64,000 nt of DNA from Maritimibacter sp. (GTDB lineage: Bacteria; Pseudomonadota; Alphaproteobacteria; Rhodobacterales; Rhodobacteraceae), in the NCBI GenBank assembly GCA_002695005.1, contig NZNT01000015.1, forward strand, positions 310,001 to 374,000, given 5' to 3'. Numbering within the stretch: the stretch's first letter is position 1; every line of letters begins with the position of its first letter. Shown here piece by piece: positions 1 through 7,504 of the stretch. The notes beneath the pieces are model-generated. The model saw only the letters and a program-made list of their open reading frames with translations, was not told the origin of the DNA and made no database searches. Position numbers and translations under genes: made by a program.

Positions 1-48
1 GAAACCGCCTGACTTGAGCGTGCGCCCGCCGGGGCGTAAAACCGGTCC

Positions 49-1839
49 ATGACGGATACGGACACCCACGGCGACGGGCATCGCCCGCCACGCTCGCCTG
101 CCTTCGGCCTCGTGGGCCGGGTGCTGCTTGTCCTGTTCATCGCGGCGGCCATCGCGGTCGTCTGGGTGTCAAACACATGGCTCACCCAGCGCTATACCGA
201 GAGCACGCGCTCGAAGGCGGAACTGCGCATCGCGCTCTACACCGGCAACCTGATATCCGAGCTTCAGCGCAACTCGGTCGTGCCGCTTCTTCTGTCGCGC
301 GATCCGGCCTTCATCTCGGCGCTCAGTTCCGAGGATTTCGTGAATTCGTCGCAACGGCTGATTTCCTACCGGGACGAAATCGGGGCGCAGTCGCTGCTCC
401 TGCTCGACCAGACCGGGCGGGCCGTGGCGGCGACGGATCGCGAGCGGCTGGGGTCAAACCACCGCTCGTCCCCGTATTTCGTCAACGCCTTGCGGTCCTC
501 CGATACCGTCTTCACCACAGCCGAAACAGACCCCGGCGGCTTCGATTTCACTTATGCGCGCAAGATCCTGAACGGCGGCGAGCTGATCGGCGTGATCGTC
601 GTTGTTGTGGACCTCGAGAAATTTGAGCAGAGCTGGGCCGGCATTTCCGATGCGGTTTATGTCACCGACAGCGAAGGCCGCGTGATCCTGACCACCGAGC
701 CGCGCTGGCGGGGCCTTGCGGAGGCCGAGGCGATGGAAACGCTGCCGCCCCCTTCGGCCATCGAACGCGCGCTGGAGCGCACAGCGGAATGGGCCGCGCT
801 GCCCTCCGAGGCCTTCTTCGCGGGCGACGACGTGATCCGTCAGACCGCGCGCATCCCGTTCCAGGGCTGGCAGATGACCAGCTTCACCACCTACGCCTCG
901 GTGCGCGAACGAGTGAACGGTGTGCTCGCGCTCGAAATCATGGCCTTCGCCATCCTGCTGACCGCGGGGTTCTATGTCGTGAGCCGCCGGGCCACGACCG
1001 CGAGCCGGTTTTTCCAGCTCGAAAGCGCCGAACTGCGCCAGCTCAACACCGCGCTTCAACGCGAAGTGGCCGAGCGTCAGAAAGCCGAAAAGAACCTTCA
1101 GGTCGCCGAACAGACGCTGGCCCAGTCCTCGAAACTCGCCGCCCTCGGCGAAATGTCGGCGGCGGTGAGCCACGAACTCAATCAGCCGCTCGCGGCGATG
1201 AAAACTTACCTCGCCGGAGCCAAACTCCTGCTTCAACGGAAGCGGCCCGAGGAGGCGCTATCCTCCTTCCAGCGCATCGACGACCTGATCGAGCGGATGG
1301 GGCTCATCACCAAGCAGCTCAAATCCTATGCCCGAAAGGGCGGAGATGCCTTTCAGCCGATGGATGTGCGGACCTCGGTGTCGATGGCGCTCTCCATGAT
1401 GGAGCCGCAGCTCAAACGCCGGCAGGTGCGCATCACCCGCAACGTGCCGCGCGAGCCGGTGATGATCATGGGCGACAACGTCCGGTTAGAGCAGGTGCTC
1501 ATCAACCTCCTGCGCAATGCCATCGACGCGACCAAGTCCTCGGACGACCCGCAGGTGGACATTCTGCTCACAGGGGGGGAACAAGTTGTCATCTCCGTGC
1601 GTGATAACGGGCCGGGTGTCGAAGACCTCGATCAACTGTTCGAGCCGTTCTACACAACCAAGGCGCCCGGGGACGGGGTCGGACTGGGTCTGGCCATTTC
1701 CTCGGGCATCGTCAACGACTTCGGCGGGCGCCTCACAGCGCGAAATGGAACCGCCGGGGGGGCTGTATTCGAGGTGGAACTACCTATCTTGAAAGAAGCA
1801 ACGACAAACAAAACGACGGGCGCAGAAGCCGCGGAATAA
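49..1839 (+). CDS. dctB: DctB-type C4-dicarboxylate sensor histidine kinase
   Basis: This is a 596-residue membrane sensor kinase. A transmembrane helix spans about residues 21-41, a periplasmic double-PAS/Cache-like sensor follows, and a second helix lies near residues 291-312. A coiled-coil linker leads to the H-box SHELNQPLAAMK with the phosphorylated His at residue 375. The ATPase part shows the N-box (Asn490), DNGPGV (from Asp519) and GVGLGLAI near 543-550. The HELNQPL form of the H-box and this architecture are typical of DctB, which senses C4-dicarboxylates and phosphorylates DctD. The paired regulator starts 76 bases downstream, but a hairpin terminator lies between them. No dct transporter gene is in the window, so the ligand is inferred. 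Confidence 0.88.
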   Translation: MTDTDTHGDGHRPPRSPAFGLVGRVLLVLFIAAAIAVVWVSNTWLTQRYTESTRSKAELRIALYTGNLISELQRNSVVPLLLSRDPAFISALSSEDFVNSSQRLISYRDEIGAQSLLLLDQTGRAVAATDRERLGSNHRSSPYFVNALRSSDTVFTTAETDPGGFDFTYARKILNGGELIGVIVVVVDLEKFEQSWAGISDAVYVTDSEGRVILTTEPRWRGLAEAEAMETLPPPSAIERALERTAEWAALPSEAFFAGDDVIRQTARIPFQGWQMTSFTTYASVRERVNGVLALEIMAFAILLTAGFYVVSRRATTASRFFQLESAELRQLNTALQREVAERQKAEKNLQVAEQTLAQSSKLAALGEMSAAVSHELNQPLAAMKTYLAGAKLLLQRKRPEEALSSFQRIDDLIERMGLITKQLKSYARKGGDAFQPMDVRTSVSMALSMMEPQLKRRQVRITRNVPREPVMIMGDNVRLEQVLINLLRNAIDATKSSDDPQVDILLTGGEQVVISVRDNGPGVEDLDQLFEPFYTTKAPGDGVGLGLAISSGIVNDFGGRLTARNGTAGGAVFEVELPILKEATTNKTTGAEAAE

Positions 1840-1853
1840 ACGGCAAACGCCCG

Positions 1854-1879
1854 GCCGGACGGGATAGGTCCGGCTTTTT
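1854..1879 (+). terminator. Intrinsic terminator between dctB and the dctD-like gene
   Basis: A 7-bp stem, GCCGGAC/GTCCGGC, is followed directly by TTTTT. It sits 15 bases after the dctB stop and 37 bases before the regulator gene, so it should stop or attenuate transcription between the two partners. Confidence 0.7.
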
Positions 1880-1915
1880 CAGGCCCGATAGGGGGGCCGG
1901 AGGGTACCAAGAAGA

Positions 1916-3247
1916 ATGGCACAGGCAATGAAAATCGCGATCGTCGATGACGAACAGGATATGCGCCAGTCGATAAGCCAATGGCTCGCGCTCTCCGGGT
2001 TCGACACCGAAACTTATCCGTCGGCCGAAGAGGCCCTCAAGAGCGTCGGGACAGATTATCCCGGCGTTGTCATATCCGACATCCGGATGCCCGGCATGGA
2101 CGGGATGCAGCTTTTGAAAAAGCTGATGAGCGTGGACAGTGCGCTCCCGGTCATCATGATCACCGGCCACGGCGACGTGCCGATGGCGGTGGAGGCGATG
2201 CGGGTCGGGGCCTATGACTTCCTCGAAAAACCGTTCAATCCGGACCGGATGACGGACCTCGCCAAGAAGGCCACGCAAAGCCGCCGCATGACGCTCGACA
2301 GCCGCATCCTGCGGCGCGAACTGGGCGACGGCACGACCATCATGAAAAAGCTCGTGGGGGCCTCGCCGCTCATGGAGCGGCTGCGCGAGGACATTCTCGA
2401 CATAGGGCAGGCCGACGGCCATGTCCTCATCGACGGCGAGACGGGAACCGGCAAGACGCTGGTGGCCCATGCGCTCCATGCCGTAGGCGCCAAGGCCGGA
2501 CGCCGCTTCGTCACCGTGCGCTGCGCCGGGCAGGACGAAGAGACGCTGTCACGCAAGCTTTTCGGCCCGATGGAAGAGGGCGGGCGACTGCCCCATGTCG
2601 AAGAAGCGCGCGGCGGGACGCTCGTGCTCGAGGATATCGAGGCGATGCCCGACAGTCTTCAGGCCAAGCTCCTGGGCTGGATCAACGATCAGGGAACCCC
2701 GCCCGAAACCCGCGTGGTCGCCGTGTCGAACATGCAGGAAGCGGGCAAGACCTGCGAGGATGCCCTGCGCCCGGACCTGTTCTATCGCCTCGCCACCATG
2801 ACCATCACGCTGCCCCCGCTGCGCCAGCGCGGCGAGGATATCCTGATGCTGTTCACCCGCTTCGCAGACCAGTTCGCCGAGGAATACGGCTGTGCGGCCC
2901 CCAGCGTGACGGCGCAGGAGGCGGCACAACTGTTGCAGGCGCCGTGGCCGGGTAACATCCGCCAGCTCATCAACATCGCCGAGCGTGCTGTCCTGCAAAG
3001 CCGCCGCGGCACGGGCACCATCGCATCGCTCCTGATGAACGACCACGACGACGTGCAGCCGGTGGTGACGACCGAGGGCAAGCCGCTGAAAGAGTATGTG
3101 GAAGCCTTCGAACGGATGCTGATCGACAACACCATGCGCCGTCACAAGGGCTCGATCGTCGGCGTGATGGAGGAGCTGTCACTGCCGCGCCGCACGCTCA
3201 ACGAGAAGATGGCGAAATACGGCTTGCAGCGGTCCGACTATCTGTAA
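1916..3247 (+). CDS. dctD: DctD-like two-component response regulator, AAA+ type, lacking the GAFTGA loop
   Basis: This 443-residue protein has a receiver domain (acidic pocket D11-D12, phospho-acceptor Asp55, Lys105), an AAA+ domain and a C-terminal Fis-type helix-turn-helix. Walker A is GETGTGKT at 174-181, and the arginine-finger region RPDLFYRL is present. Two features are odd. The stretch after KLFG (214-217) reaches GGTL at 233 directly, with no GAFTGA loop and about six residues fewer than usual. The Walker B end reads LVLED (Asp240 preceded by Glu239) instead of the usual LFLDE. Family members normally activate sigma-54 promoters through GAFTGA. Without it the protein may act at sigma-70 promoters, as the GAFTGA-less NtrC of Rhodobacter capsulatus does. 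The start at 1916 has GGAGGG upstream; an in-frame ATG at 1928 is an alternative. Confidence 0.85.
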   Translation: MAQAMKIAIVDDEQDMRQSISQWLALSGFDTETYPSAEEALKSVGTDYPGVVISDIRMPGMDGMQLLKKLMSVDSALPVIMITGHGDVPMAVEAMRVGAYDFLEKPFNPDRMTDLAKKATQSRRMTLDSRILRRELGDGTTIMKKLVGASPLMERLREDILDIGQADGHVLIDGETGTGKTLVAHALHAVGAKAGRRFVTVRCAGQDEETLSRKLFGPMEEGGRLPHVEEARGGTLVLEDIEAMPDSLQAKLLGWINDQGTPPETRVVAVSNMQEAGKTCEDALRPDLFYRLATMTITLPPLRQRGEDILMLFTRFADQFAEEYGCAAPSVTAQEAAQLLQAPWPGNIRQLINIAERAVLQSRRGTGTIASLLMNDHDDVQPVVTTEGKPLKEYVEAFERMLIDNTMRRHKGSIVGVMEELSLPRRTLNEKMAKYGLQRSDYL

Positions 3248-3252
3248 GTGCG

Positions 3253-3272
3253 GCCCGGGTTCACGCCCGGGC
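3253..3272 (+). terminator. Possible terminator after the dctD-like gene
   Basis: GCCCGGG and CCCGGGC form a stem six bases after the stop codon. There is no T-run, so this is a weak call. The converging DUF1289 gene ends about 50 bases further on. Confidence 0.4.
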
Positions 3273-3321
3273 AGCCCCCGGACCTGACTTCAACGCATGG
3301 GAAATGGCCGCGAGGCTGCGC

Positions 3322-3552
3322 CTAGCTGCCCTGACGGCGGGCGCGCCCGCCCTTGCGTTTGGCGAGCATCGGCGCGCGCTCGGGCAGCACCTCCATGACC
3401 TCTCGGCGTTCCATGTCGCTCATCCGGCTCCATCCCGCGATCTCCTGGATCGTGCGGTAGCACCCGATGCAGATGCGCATTTCCGGGTGGATCTGGCAGA
3501 TCTTGTTGCAGGGCGACAGGGGTTCGTCGCGCATCCAGACGTCGTCAGTCAC
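3322..3552 (-). CDS. DUF1289 family protein
   Basis: This 76-residue protein has the Cys pattern of DUF1289 near its N-terminus: SPCNKICQIHP followed by CIGC and a conserved W. The four cysteines suggest a small metal-binding (zinc or iron-sulfur) motif. The rest is basic (RKGGRARR near the C-terminus). Its GTG start overlaps the stop of ruvX (GTGA), so it is the last gene of a ccmI-ruvX-DUF1289 operon. No specific function is established for the family. Confidence 0.85.
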   Translation of the reverse strand: MTDDVWMRDEPLSPCNKICQIHPEMRICIGCYRTIQEIAGWSRMSDMERREVMEVLPERAPMLAKRKGGRARRQGS

Positions 3553-4013
3553 AGGTGCCTCATCCGGTCGAGTGCGCCTTGCAGGATATAGCCCGCCGCG
3601 ACGTGGTCGATCACGCCGGAGCGCTTGGCGCGGGAGGTGTCGGCCTCCAGCAGCGCGCGCTCGGCGGCCACGGTGGACAGGCGCTCGTCCCAGTAACCGA
3701 TGGGCAGATCCGTCAGGCGCGAGAGGTTGCGCGCGAAGGCGCGGGTTTTCTGGCAGCGCGGACCCTCGGTCCCGTCCATGTTGCGCGGCAGGCCGAGGAT
3801 GAGCCCCGTAATGCCCCGCGCGGTCGTGAGCGCGAGGAGTGCTTCGGCATCCTGCGTGAACTTGCGCCGCCGGATGGTTTCAAGCGGTGTCGCGACCTGC
3901 CGCATCCCGTCAGACACGGCGACGCCGATGGTCTTTTCCCCGAAATCGAGTCCCGCAAGCGCGCCCGCCCCGGGAAGGGCGGAAGCGAAGTCTGCAATCT
4001 CGTCGTGAATCAC
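3549..4013 (-). CDS. ruvX: Putative Holliday junction resolvase RuvX/YqgF
   Basis: This is a 154-residue RNase H-fold protein of normal RuvX/YqgF length. It carries AGLDFGEKTIGVAVSD near the N-terminus (first catalytic Asp), YWDERLSTVAAERAL (catalytic Glu region) and DHVAAGYILQ near the end (last acidic residue). The family is implicated in Holliday junction resolution and, in E. coli, in 16S rRNA 5'-end maturation. The frame stays open much further upstream, but only the part from the GTG at 4013 matches the family. That GTG overlaps the ccmI stop (GTGA), which indicates translational coupling. Confidence 0.9.
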   Translation of the reverse strand: MIHDEIADFASALPGAGALAGLDFGEKTIGVAVSDGMRQVATPLETIRRRKFTQDAEALLALTTARGITGLILGLPRNMDGTEGPRCQKTRAFARNLSRLTDLPIGYWDERLSTVAAERALLEADTSRAKRSGVIDHVAAGYILQGALDRMRHL

Positions 4014-5248
4014 TCGGCCACCCCTGCGTCGCGGGCGGCGGCGCGAATCTGTTCGAGGTCTTCGGGATGTTCGGCAAAGCGGGACTGCGCCTCGCTCCAG
4101 ATCGCCTGCGCCCGCTCGGTGTCGCCAAGCACGCCCAAGGCACGCAAGAGGCGGGCCCAGTCGGATGCCGGGCCGCCTTCGGACGCCAGACGCTCGGACA
4201 GGCCGTCGACCATGCCCCGGATCATCTGTGCGCGGTCCTCCTCGGACATCTCCGCGGCGTTCTCCATGTCCTGGGCCGACGGGCCGCGCGGGGCGTCCTC
4301 GCCCTCGCGCGGGGTGTAGTTGACGCCTGCGGCGCGGGCGAGATCCCCGATCTGTGCCCGGATCGGCCCGATCCAGGGCGAGTCGGTGGGCGAGTTTTCG
4401 AGCAGCGTGCGCCACATCCGGAAGGCAAGGTCGGGGCGGCCTGTCTGCGCGAAGAGAAGCCCCGAGTAATAGCGCGCGACGCCGTTCTGCGGGTCGATGT
4501 TCAGGGCGCGGGTCAGGGCGGTCTCGGCCTCGGGCGAGACATAGCCTCCGGCAGCAAGGATCAGAAGCTCGGCAAGGTCGGCATAGTCCTGCGCCCCGAC
4601 GTCATCCTCACCGCGTGCCTCGATGAGCCTCGACTGCGCACGGTGGGCCGCGCGGTAATTCTCCAGCGCGGCCTCATGGCGGGCGAGCAGGGCAAGCCCC
4701 TGAATGTCGCCCGGGCGGCGGGCCACGGCCGTGCGCAATTGTTCGACGAGGGTGACGTAGTCGGACGGCACATCGGCATTGGGCCCTTCCCACGCCGGCA
4801 TTTCGGCTTCGGCGGCGGCCTGATCGGGGCGATTCTCGCGCGTTTCGGCGGCGAGCGATTTGCGGAGATCGAGGGGAAGGTCCGGATAGCCCGGCGCGCC
4901 GAGGTTGCTGTAGACATAGGCCCCGCCAAGCCCCAGCAAGACCGCGATGCCCGCCGTGGCCGCGATGCTGGCCGCACGCGGTGCGCGATGCGCCCCGTCC
5001 TGTGCCTGTGCGGCCCGGTCGGCCTCGAGCAGCCTGCGCGAGATTTCGACCCGCGTGCGTTCGGCCTCTTCCGGGGCCACCACGCCGCGGGCGAGGTCGC
5101 GATCCAATTCTTTCAACTGGTCGCGGTATATCTCCATGTCGAATTCGGCGCTGGCCCGCGCCGTGTTGCGCGCGGGCGAAAAGAGCGCGTAGCCCAGAAC
5201 CATAACGATGAAGAGTGCGGCAAGCGCCGCCAGCATCCAGAACCCCAT
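4010..5248 (-). CDS. ccmI: c-type cytochrome biogenesis protein CcmI
   Basis: This 412-residue protein begins MGFWMLAALAALF, giving an N-terminal membrane helix. A leucine-zipper-like cytoplasmic loop follows (YRDQLKELDRDLARG), then a second helix near residue 105 (AGIAVLLGLGGAYVYS) and a periplasmic TPR domain. This is the CcmI layout, in which the TPR part holds apocytochrome c for haem ligation by CcmFH. I chose the ATG at 5248 because GGGAGGGA lies just upstream; the frame extends 37 codons further without family resemblance. No other ccm gene is in the window. Confidence 0.88.
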   Translation of the reverse strand: MGFWMLAALAALFIVMVLGYALFSPARNTARASAEFDMEIYRDQLKELDRDLARGVVAPEEAERTRVEISRRLLEADRAAQAQDGAHRAPRAASIAATAGIAVLLGLGGAYVYSNLGAPGYPDLPLDLRKSLAAETRENRPDQAAAEAEMPAWEGPNADVPSDYVTLVEQLRTAVARRPGDIQGLALLARHEAALENYRAAHRAQSRLIEARGEDDVGAQDYADLAELLILAAGGYVSPEAETALTRALNIDPQNGVARYYSGLLFAQTGRPDLAFRMWRTLLENSPTDSPWIGPIRAQIGDLARAAGVNYTPREGEDAPRGPSAQDMENAAEMSEEDRAQMIRGMVDGLSERLASEGGPASDWARLLRALGVLGDTERAQAIWSEAQSRFAEHPEDLEQIRAAARDAGVAE

Positions 5249-5330
5249 GGTCCCTCCCGAAAACTCTCCTTCATCTATCCGCTTGTGACGCCCGGCAAAA
5301 CCCCCTGCGACATGAGGGCGCCGCCCACCC

Positions 5331-5348
5331 GCGACAAGTTGATGTCGC
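5331..5348. promoter_or_regulatory. Palindrome upstream of the sox promoter
   Basis: GCGACA and TGTCGC flank the six bases AGTTGA. Another GCGACATG half-site lies at 5307-5314. The palindrome sits about 30 bases upstream of the proposed soxB -35 box, in the divergent ccmI/soxB region. It is a candidate activator site. Confidence 0.4.
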
Positions 5349-5377
5349 ATTTGCGCCAACGGGTGCCGGTTGCCGCA

Positions 5378-5405
5378 TTGGCAGCGCGAAGCGTGTTGGT
5401 ATGTT
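5378..5405 (+). promoter_or_regulatory. Probable sigma-70 promoter of soxB
   Basis: TTGGCA and TATGTT are separated by 16 bases, and the soxB ATG lies 28 bases after the -10 box. Both boxes match the consensus at four or more positions. Confidence 0.5.
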
Positions 5406-5433
5406 GCGCCCGAACAAGCCTGCGGGGAGTCGC

Positions 5434-6681
5434 ATGAAACGCTATTCAGCCTTTGCCATCGCCCGCGAGGCCCTGCGCTACCACACCGGGTGGGAACGCG
5501 CCTGGGGCAATCCGGAACCCAAGAAACGCTACGATGTCATCGTCGTTGGCGCGGGTGGGCACGGACTCGCGACAGCCTTTTACCTCGGCAAGAACTTCGG
5601 CATCACGAATGTCGCGGTGATCGAGAAGGGCTGGCTCGGTGGCGGCAACACGGGCCGCAACACGACGATCATCCGGTCGAATTACCTGCAGGACCCGTCT
5701 GCGGCGATCTATGAAAAGTCGCGCTCGCTGTATGAGACGATGAGCCAGGACCTGAACATGAACGTCATGTTCAGCCCGCGTGGCGTCATCATGCTGGCCC
5801 AGACCCATCATGAGGTGCGTGGTTATCAGCGCACGGCCCATGCCAATGCGTTGCAGGGGGTCGAGACGACGTTTATCGGGCCCGAGAAGGTCAAGGAACT
5901 CGTCCCGATCATCAACCTCGACGGGCCGCGTTATCCCGTTCTCGGCGGGCTTTGGCAGGCCCGTGCGGGCACGGCGCGTCACGATGCGGTGGCCTGGGGC
6001 TATGCCCGCGCCTGCACCGACATGGGCATGGACATCATCCAGAACTGCGCAGTGCAGGGGGTGGAGACCGAGGCCGGTCAGGTCAAGGCGGTGAACACCT
6101 CCAAGGGCCGGATCGAATGCGGCAAGCTCGCGCTGGTGGTGGCCGGGCATTCGTCCGATCTGGCCGAAATGGCTGGCTTCCGCCTCCCGGTCGAGAGCGT
6201 CGCGCTTCAGGCGCTCGTGTCCGAGCCGATCAAGCCCTGCATGGACGTGGTCGTGATGGCCAACACCGTCCACGGCTACATGAGCCAGTCCGACAAGGGC
6301 GAGATGGTCATCGGCGGCGGCACCGACGGGTTCAACAACTACACCCAGCGCGGCAGCTTCCACCATATCGAGGAAACCGTCCGCGCGCTGGTCGAGACGT
6401 TCCCCATGATCTCGCGCCTCAAGATGCTGCGCCAGTGGGGCGGGATCGTGGACATGACCGGCGACCGGTCTCCCCTTATCTCGAAAACACCCGTGGGCAA
6501 CATCTTCGTGAACTGCGGCTGGGGCACCGGCGGGTTCAAGGCGATCCCCGGCTCCGGCTGGGCGATGGCCGAGCTTGTCGCCAAGGGCGAACCGGGTCCG
6601 CTGGCGGCCGATTTCGGTATGGAACGCTTCCGCGAAGGCCGGTTCATCGACGAAAGCGTCGCGGCGGGGGTGGCACACTGA
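5434..6681 (+). CDS. soxB: Sarcosine oxidase subunit beta
   Basis: This 415-residue flavoprotein is the catalytic subunit of heterotetrameric sarcosine oxidase, which demethylates sarcosine to glycine with transfer of the one-carbon unit to tetrahydrofolate and release of H2O2. The FAD-binding glycine motif VVGAGGHGLATAFY is at about 37-50, ending in the Glu of AVIEKGW. The C-terminal part has the DAO-family GWGTGGFKAIPGSG. ARHDAVAWGYARA around His183 resembles the covalent-FMN histidine segment of characterised beta subunits. The start at 5434 gives the family length; the frame is open further upstream. Normally soxD follows directly, but here about 500 bases intervene. Confidence 0.95.
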   Translation: MKRYSAFAIAREALRYHTGWERAWGNPEPKKRYDVIVVGAGGHGLATAFYLGKNFGITNVAVIEKGWLGGGNTGRNTTIIRSNYLQDPSAAIYEKSRSLYETMSQDLNMNVMFSPRGVIMLAQTHHEVRGYQRTAHANALQGVETTFIGPEKVKELVPIINLDGPRYPVLGGLWQARAGTARHDAVAWGYARACTDMGMDIIQNCAVQGVETEAGQVKAVNTSKGRIECGKLALVVAGHSSDLAEMAGFRLPVESVALQALVSEPIKPCMDVVVMANTVHGYMSQSDKGEMVIGGGTDGFNNYTQRGSFHHIEETVRALVETFPMISRLKMLRQWGGIVDMTGDRSPLISKTPVGNIFVNCGWGTGGFKAIPGSGWAMAELVAKGEPGPLAADFGMERFREGRFIDESVAAGVAH

Positions 6682-6723
6682 TGGCCGATCACCGTGACCG
6701 CAAACGCGGGGCGCTTGTGGAAT

Positions 6724-6766
6724 TCATCCGGGAATTCCCGGTGGTTACCCTGCGCTCATCCGGGAA
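6724..6766. promoter_or_regulatory. Palindrome and direct repeat between soxB and the inserted small gene
   Basis: CCGGGAATTCCCGG at 6728-6741 is a perfect 14-base palindrome. The 11-base word TCATCCGGGAA occurs at 6724-6734 and again at 6756-6766, which is 32 bases (about three helical turns) apart. This looks like a paired operator ahead of the 86-residue protein gene. Confidence 0.4.
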
Positions 6767-6823
6767 CTCTCTCCTGTCGGGCGGCGTTGTCCGTCCAAGC
6801 TGTGATAGCACAGGAGCACACCA

Positions 6824-7084
6824 ATGGCTGAACATACGAGCGATACGACCAGTACGACCGTCCAGTCGGACGGTGGCAACACTTGGCTCGCCATCATCGT
6901 CGGCATCCTTGTCGTCGTCGTGGCCATCATCGCGTGGTTCGTTTTCGGCGACGCGTCCGGCAACGCGAACGGCGGCATCGACGTCTCGATTGACCGTGGC
7001 TATGAACCGGAAAACTCCATCGGCGAAGCCGTGGGGTATTTCGAAGGCACTGTTGACGACAGCGCCGACGGCGTGGCCCGGTAA
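6824..7084 (+). CDS. Small single-pass membrane protein inserted in the sox operon
   Basis: This 86-residue protein has a Ser/Thr-rich hydrophilic N-terminus (about 18 residues), one strongly hydrophobic helix at about 21-41 (WLAIIVGILVVVVAIIAWFV), and an acidic, Gly/Asp-rich tail of about 45 residues that probably faces the periplasm. An AGGAG ribosome-binding site precedes the ATG. I do not recognise a named family. It lies between soxB and soxD on the same strand and is followed by its own strong terminator, so it forms a self-contained unit. A link to sarcosine metabolism cannot be inferred from position alone. Confidence 0.7.
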   Translation: MAEHTSDTTSTTVQSDGGNTWLAIIVGILVVVVAIIAWFVFGDASGNANGGIDVSIDRGYEPENSIGEAVGYFEGTVDDSADGVAR

Positions 7085-7105
7085 CTCCCCTGAAACCCAA
7101 GACAT

Positions 7106-7144
7106 GACCGGCCCCGCGCCCCGTGGCGCGTGGGCCGGTCTTTT
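7106..7144 (+). terminator. Very strong intrinsic terminator inside the sox operon
   Basis: The outer stem GACCGGCCC/GGGCCGGTC (7106-7114 with 7132-7140) continues into an inner stem CGCGCC/GGCGCG around the loop CCGT. That gives 15 pairs with a single bulged T, followed by TTTT. It lies 22 bases after the small gene and 37 bases before soxD. Confidence 0.85.
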
Positions 7145-7180
7145 GCGTGGCGCCCCCGCCACCCGAGACGGAGGCGCGAC

Positions 7181-7504
7181 ATGCTGATCCTCACCTGTCC
7201 TTATTGCGGCGTGGAGGCCGACGAGACCGAACTCGCCCCGGGTGGCGAGGCGCATCTCAAGCGTGAAACGGTCGGTGCCTCGGACGAAGCGTTCGAGGAC
7301 TACCTGTTTCGTCGCGAGAACCCCAAGGGCGTGCATTTCGAACGCTGGCGCCATGCCTATGGCTGCGGCAAATGGTTCCTCGCGGCCCGCCACACCGTGA
7401 CGCTCGAAGTCTACGGGACCTATCCGGCCCAGACGCCGGAACCGCCCAAGGACATCGTCGCCGCGATCAAGAAACGCCTGCCGGAATGGGAGGGTCGGGG
7501 ATGA
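7181..7504 (+). CDS. soxD: Sarcosine oxidase subunit delta
   Basis: This 107-residue zinc-binding subunit begins MLILTCPYCG. Cys6, Cys9, His58 and Cys62 fit the CxxC...HxxxC zinc site known in delta subunits. The subunit is structural within the heterotetramer. The stop overlaps the soxA start (ATGA), which shows coupling. I took the ATG at 7181 over an upstream in-frame start because the family protein begins at the MLI residues and GGAGG lies just before it. Confidence 0.95.
   Translation: MLILTCPYCGVEADETELAPGGEAHLKRETVGASDEAFEDYLFRRENPKGVHFERWRHAYGCGKWFLAARHTVTLEVYGTYPAQTPEPPKDIVAAIKKRLPEWEGRG

Noticed and set aside
6681-6823. A short open frame beginning MADHRDRKRGALVEF that overlaps the soxB stop
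   Set aside because: It reads through the palindrome/repeat region and then out of frame into the small membrane protein gene. There is no family match and no ribosome-binding site.
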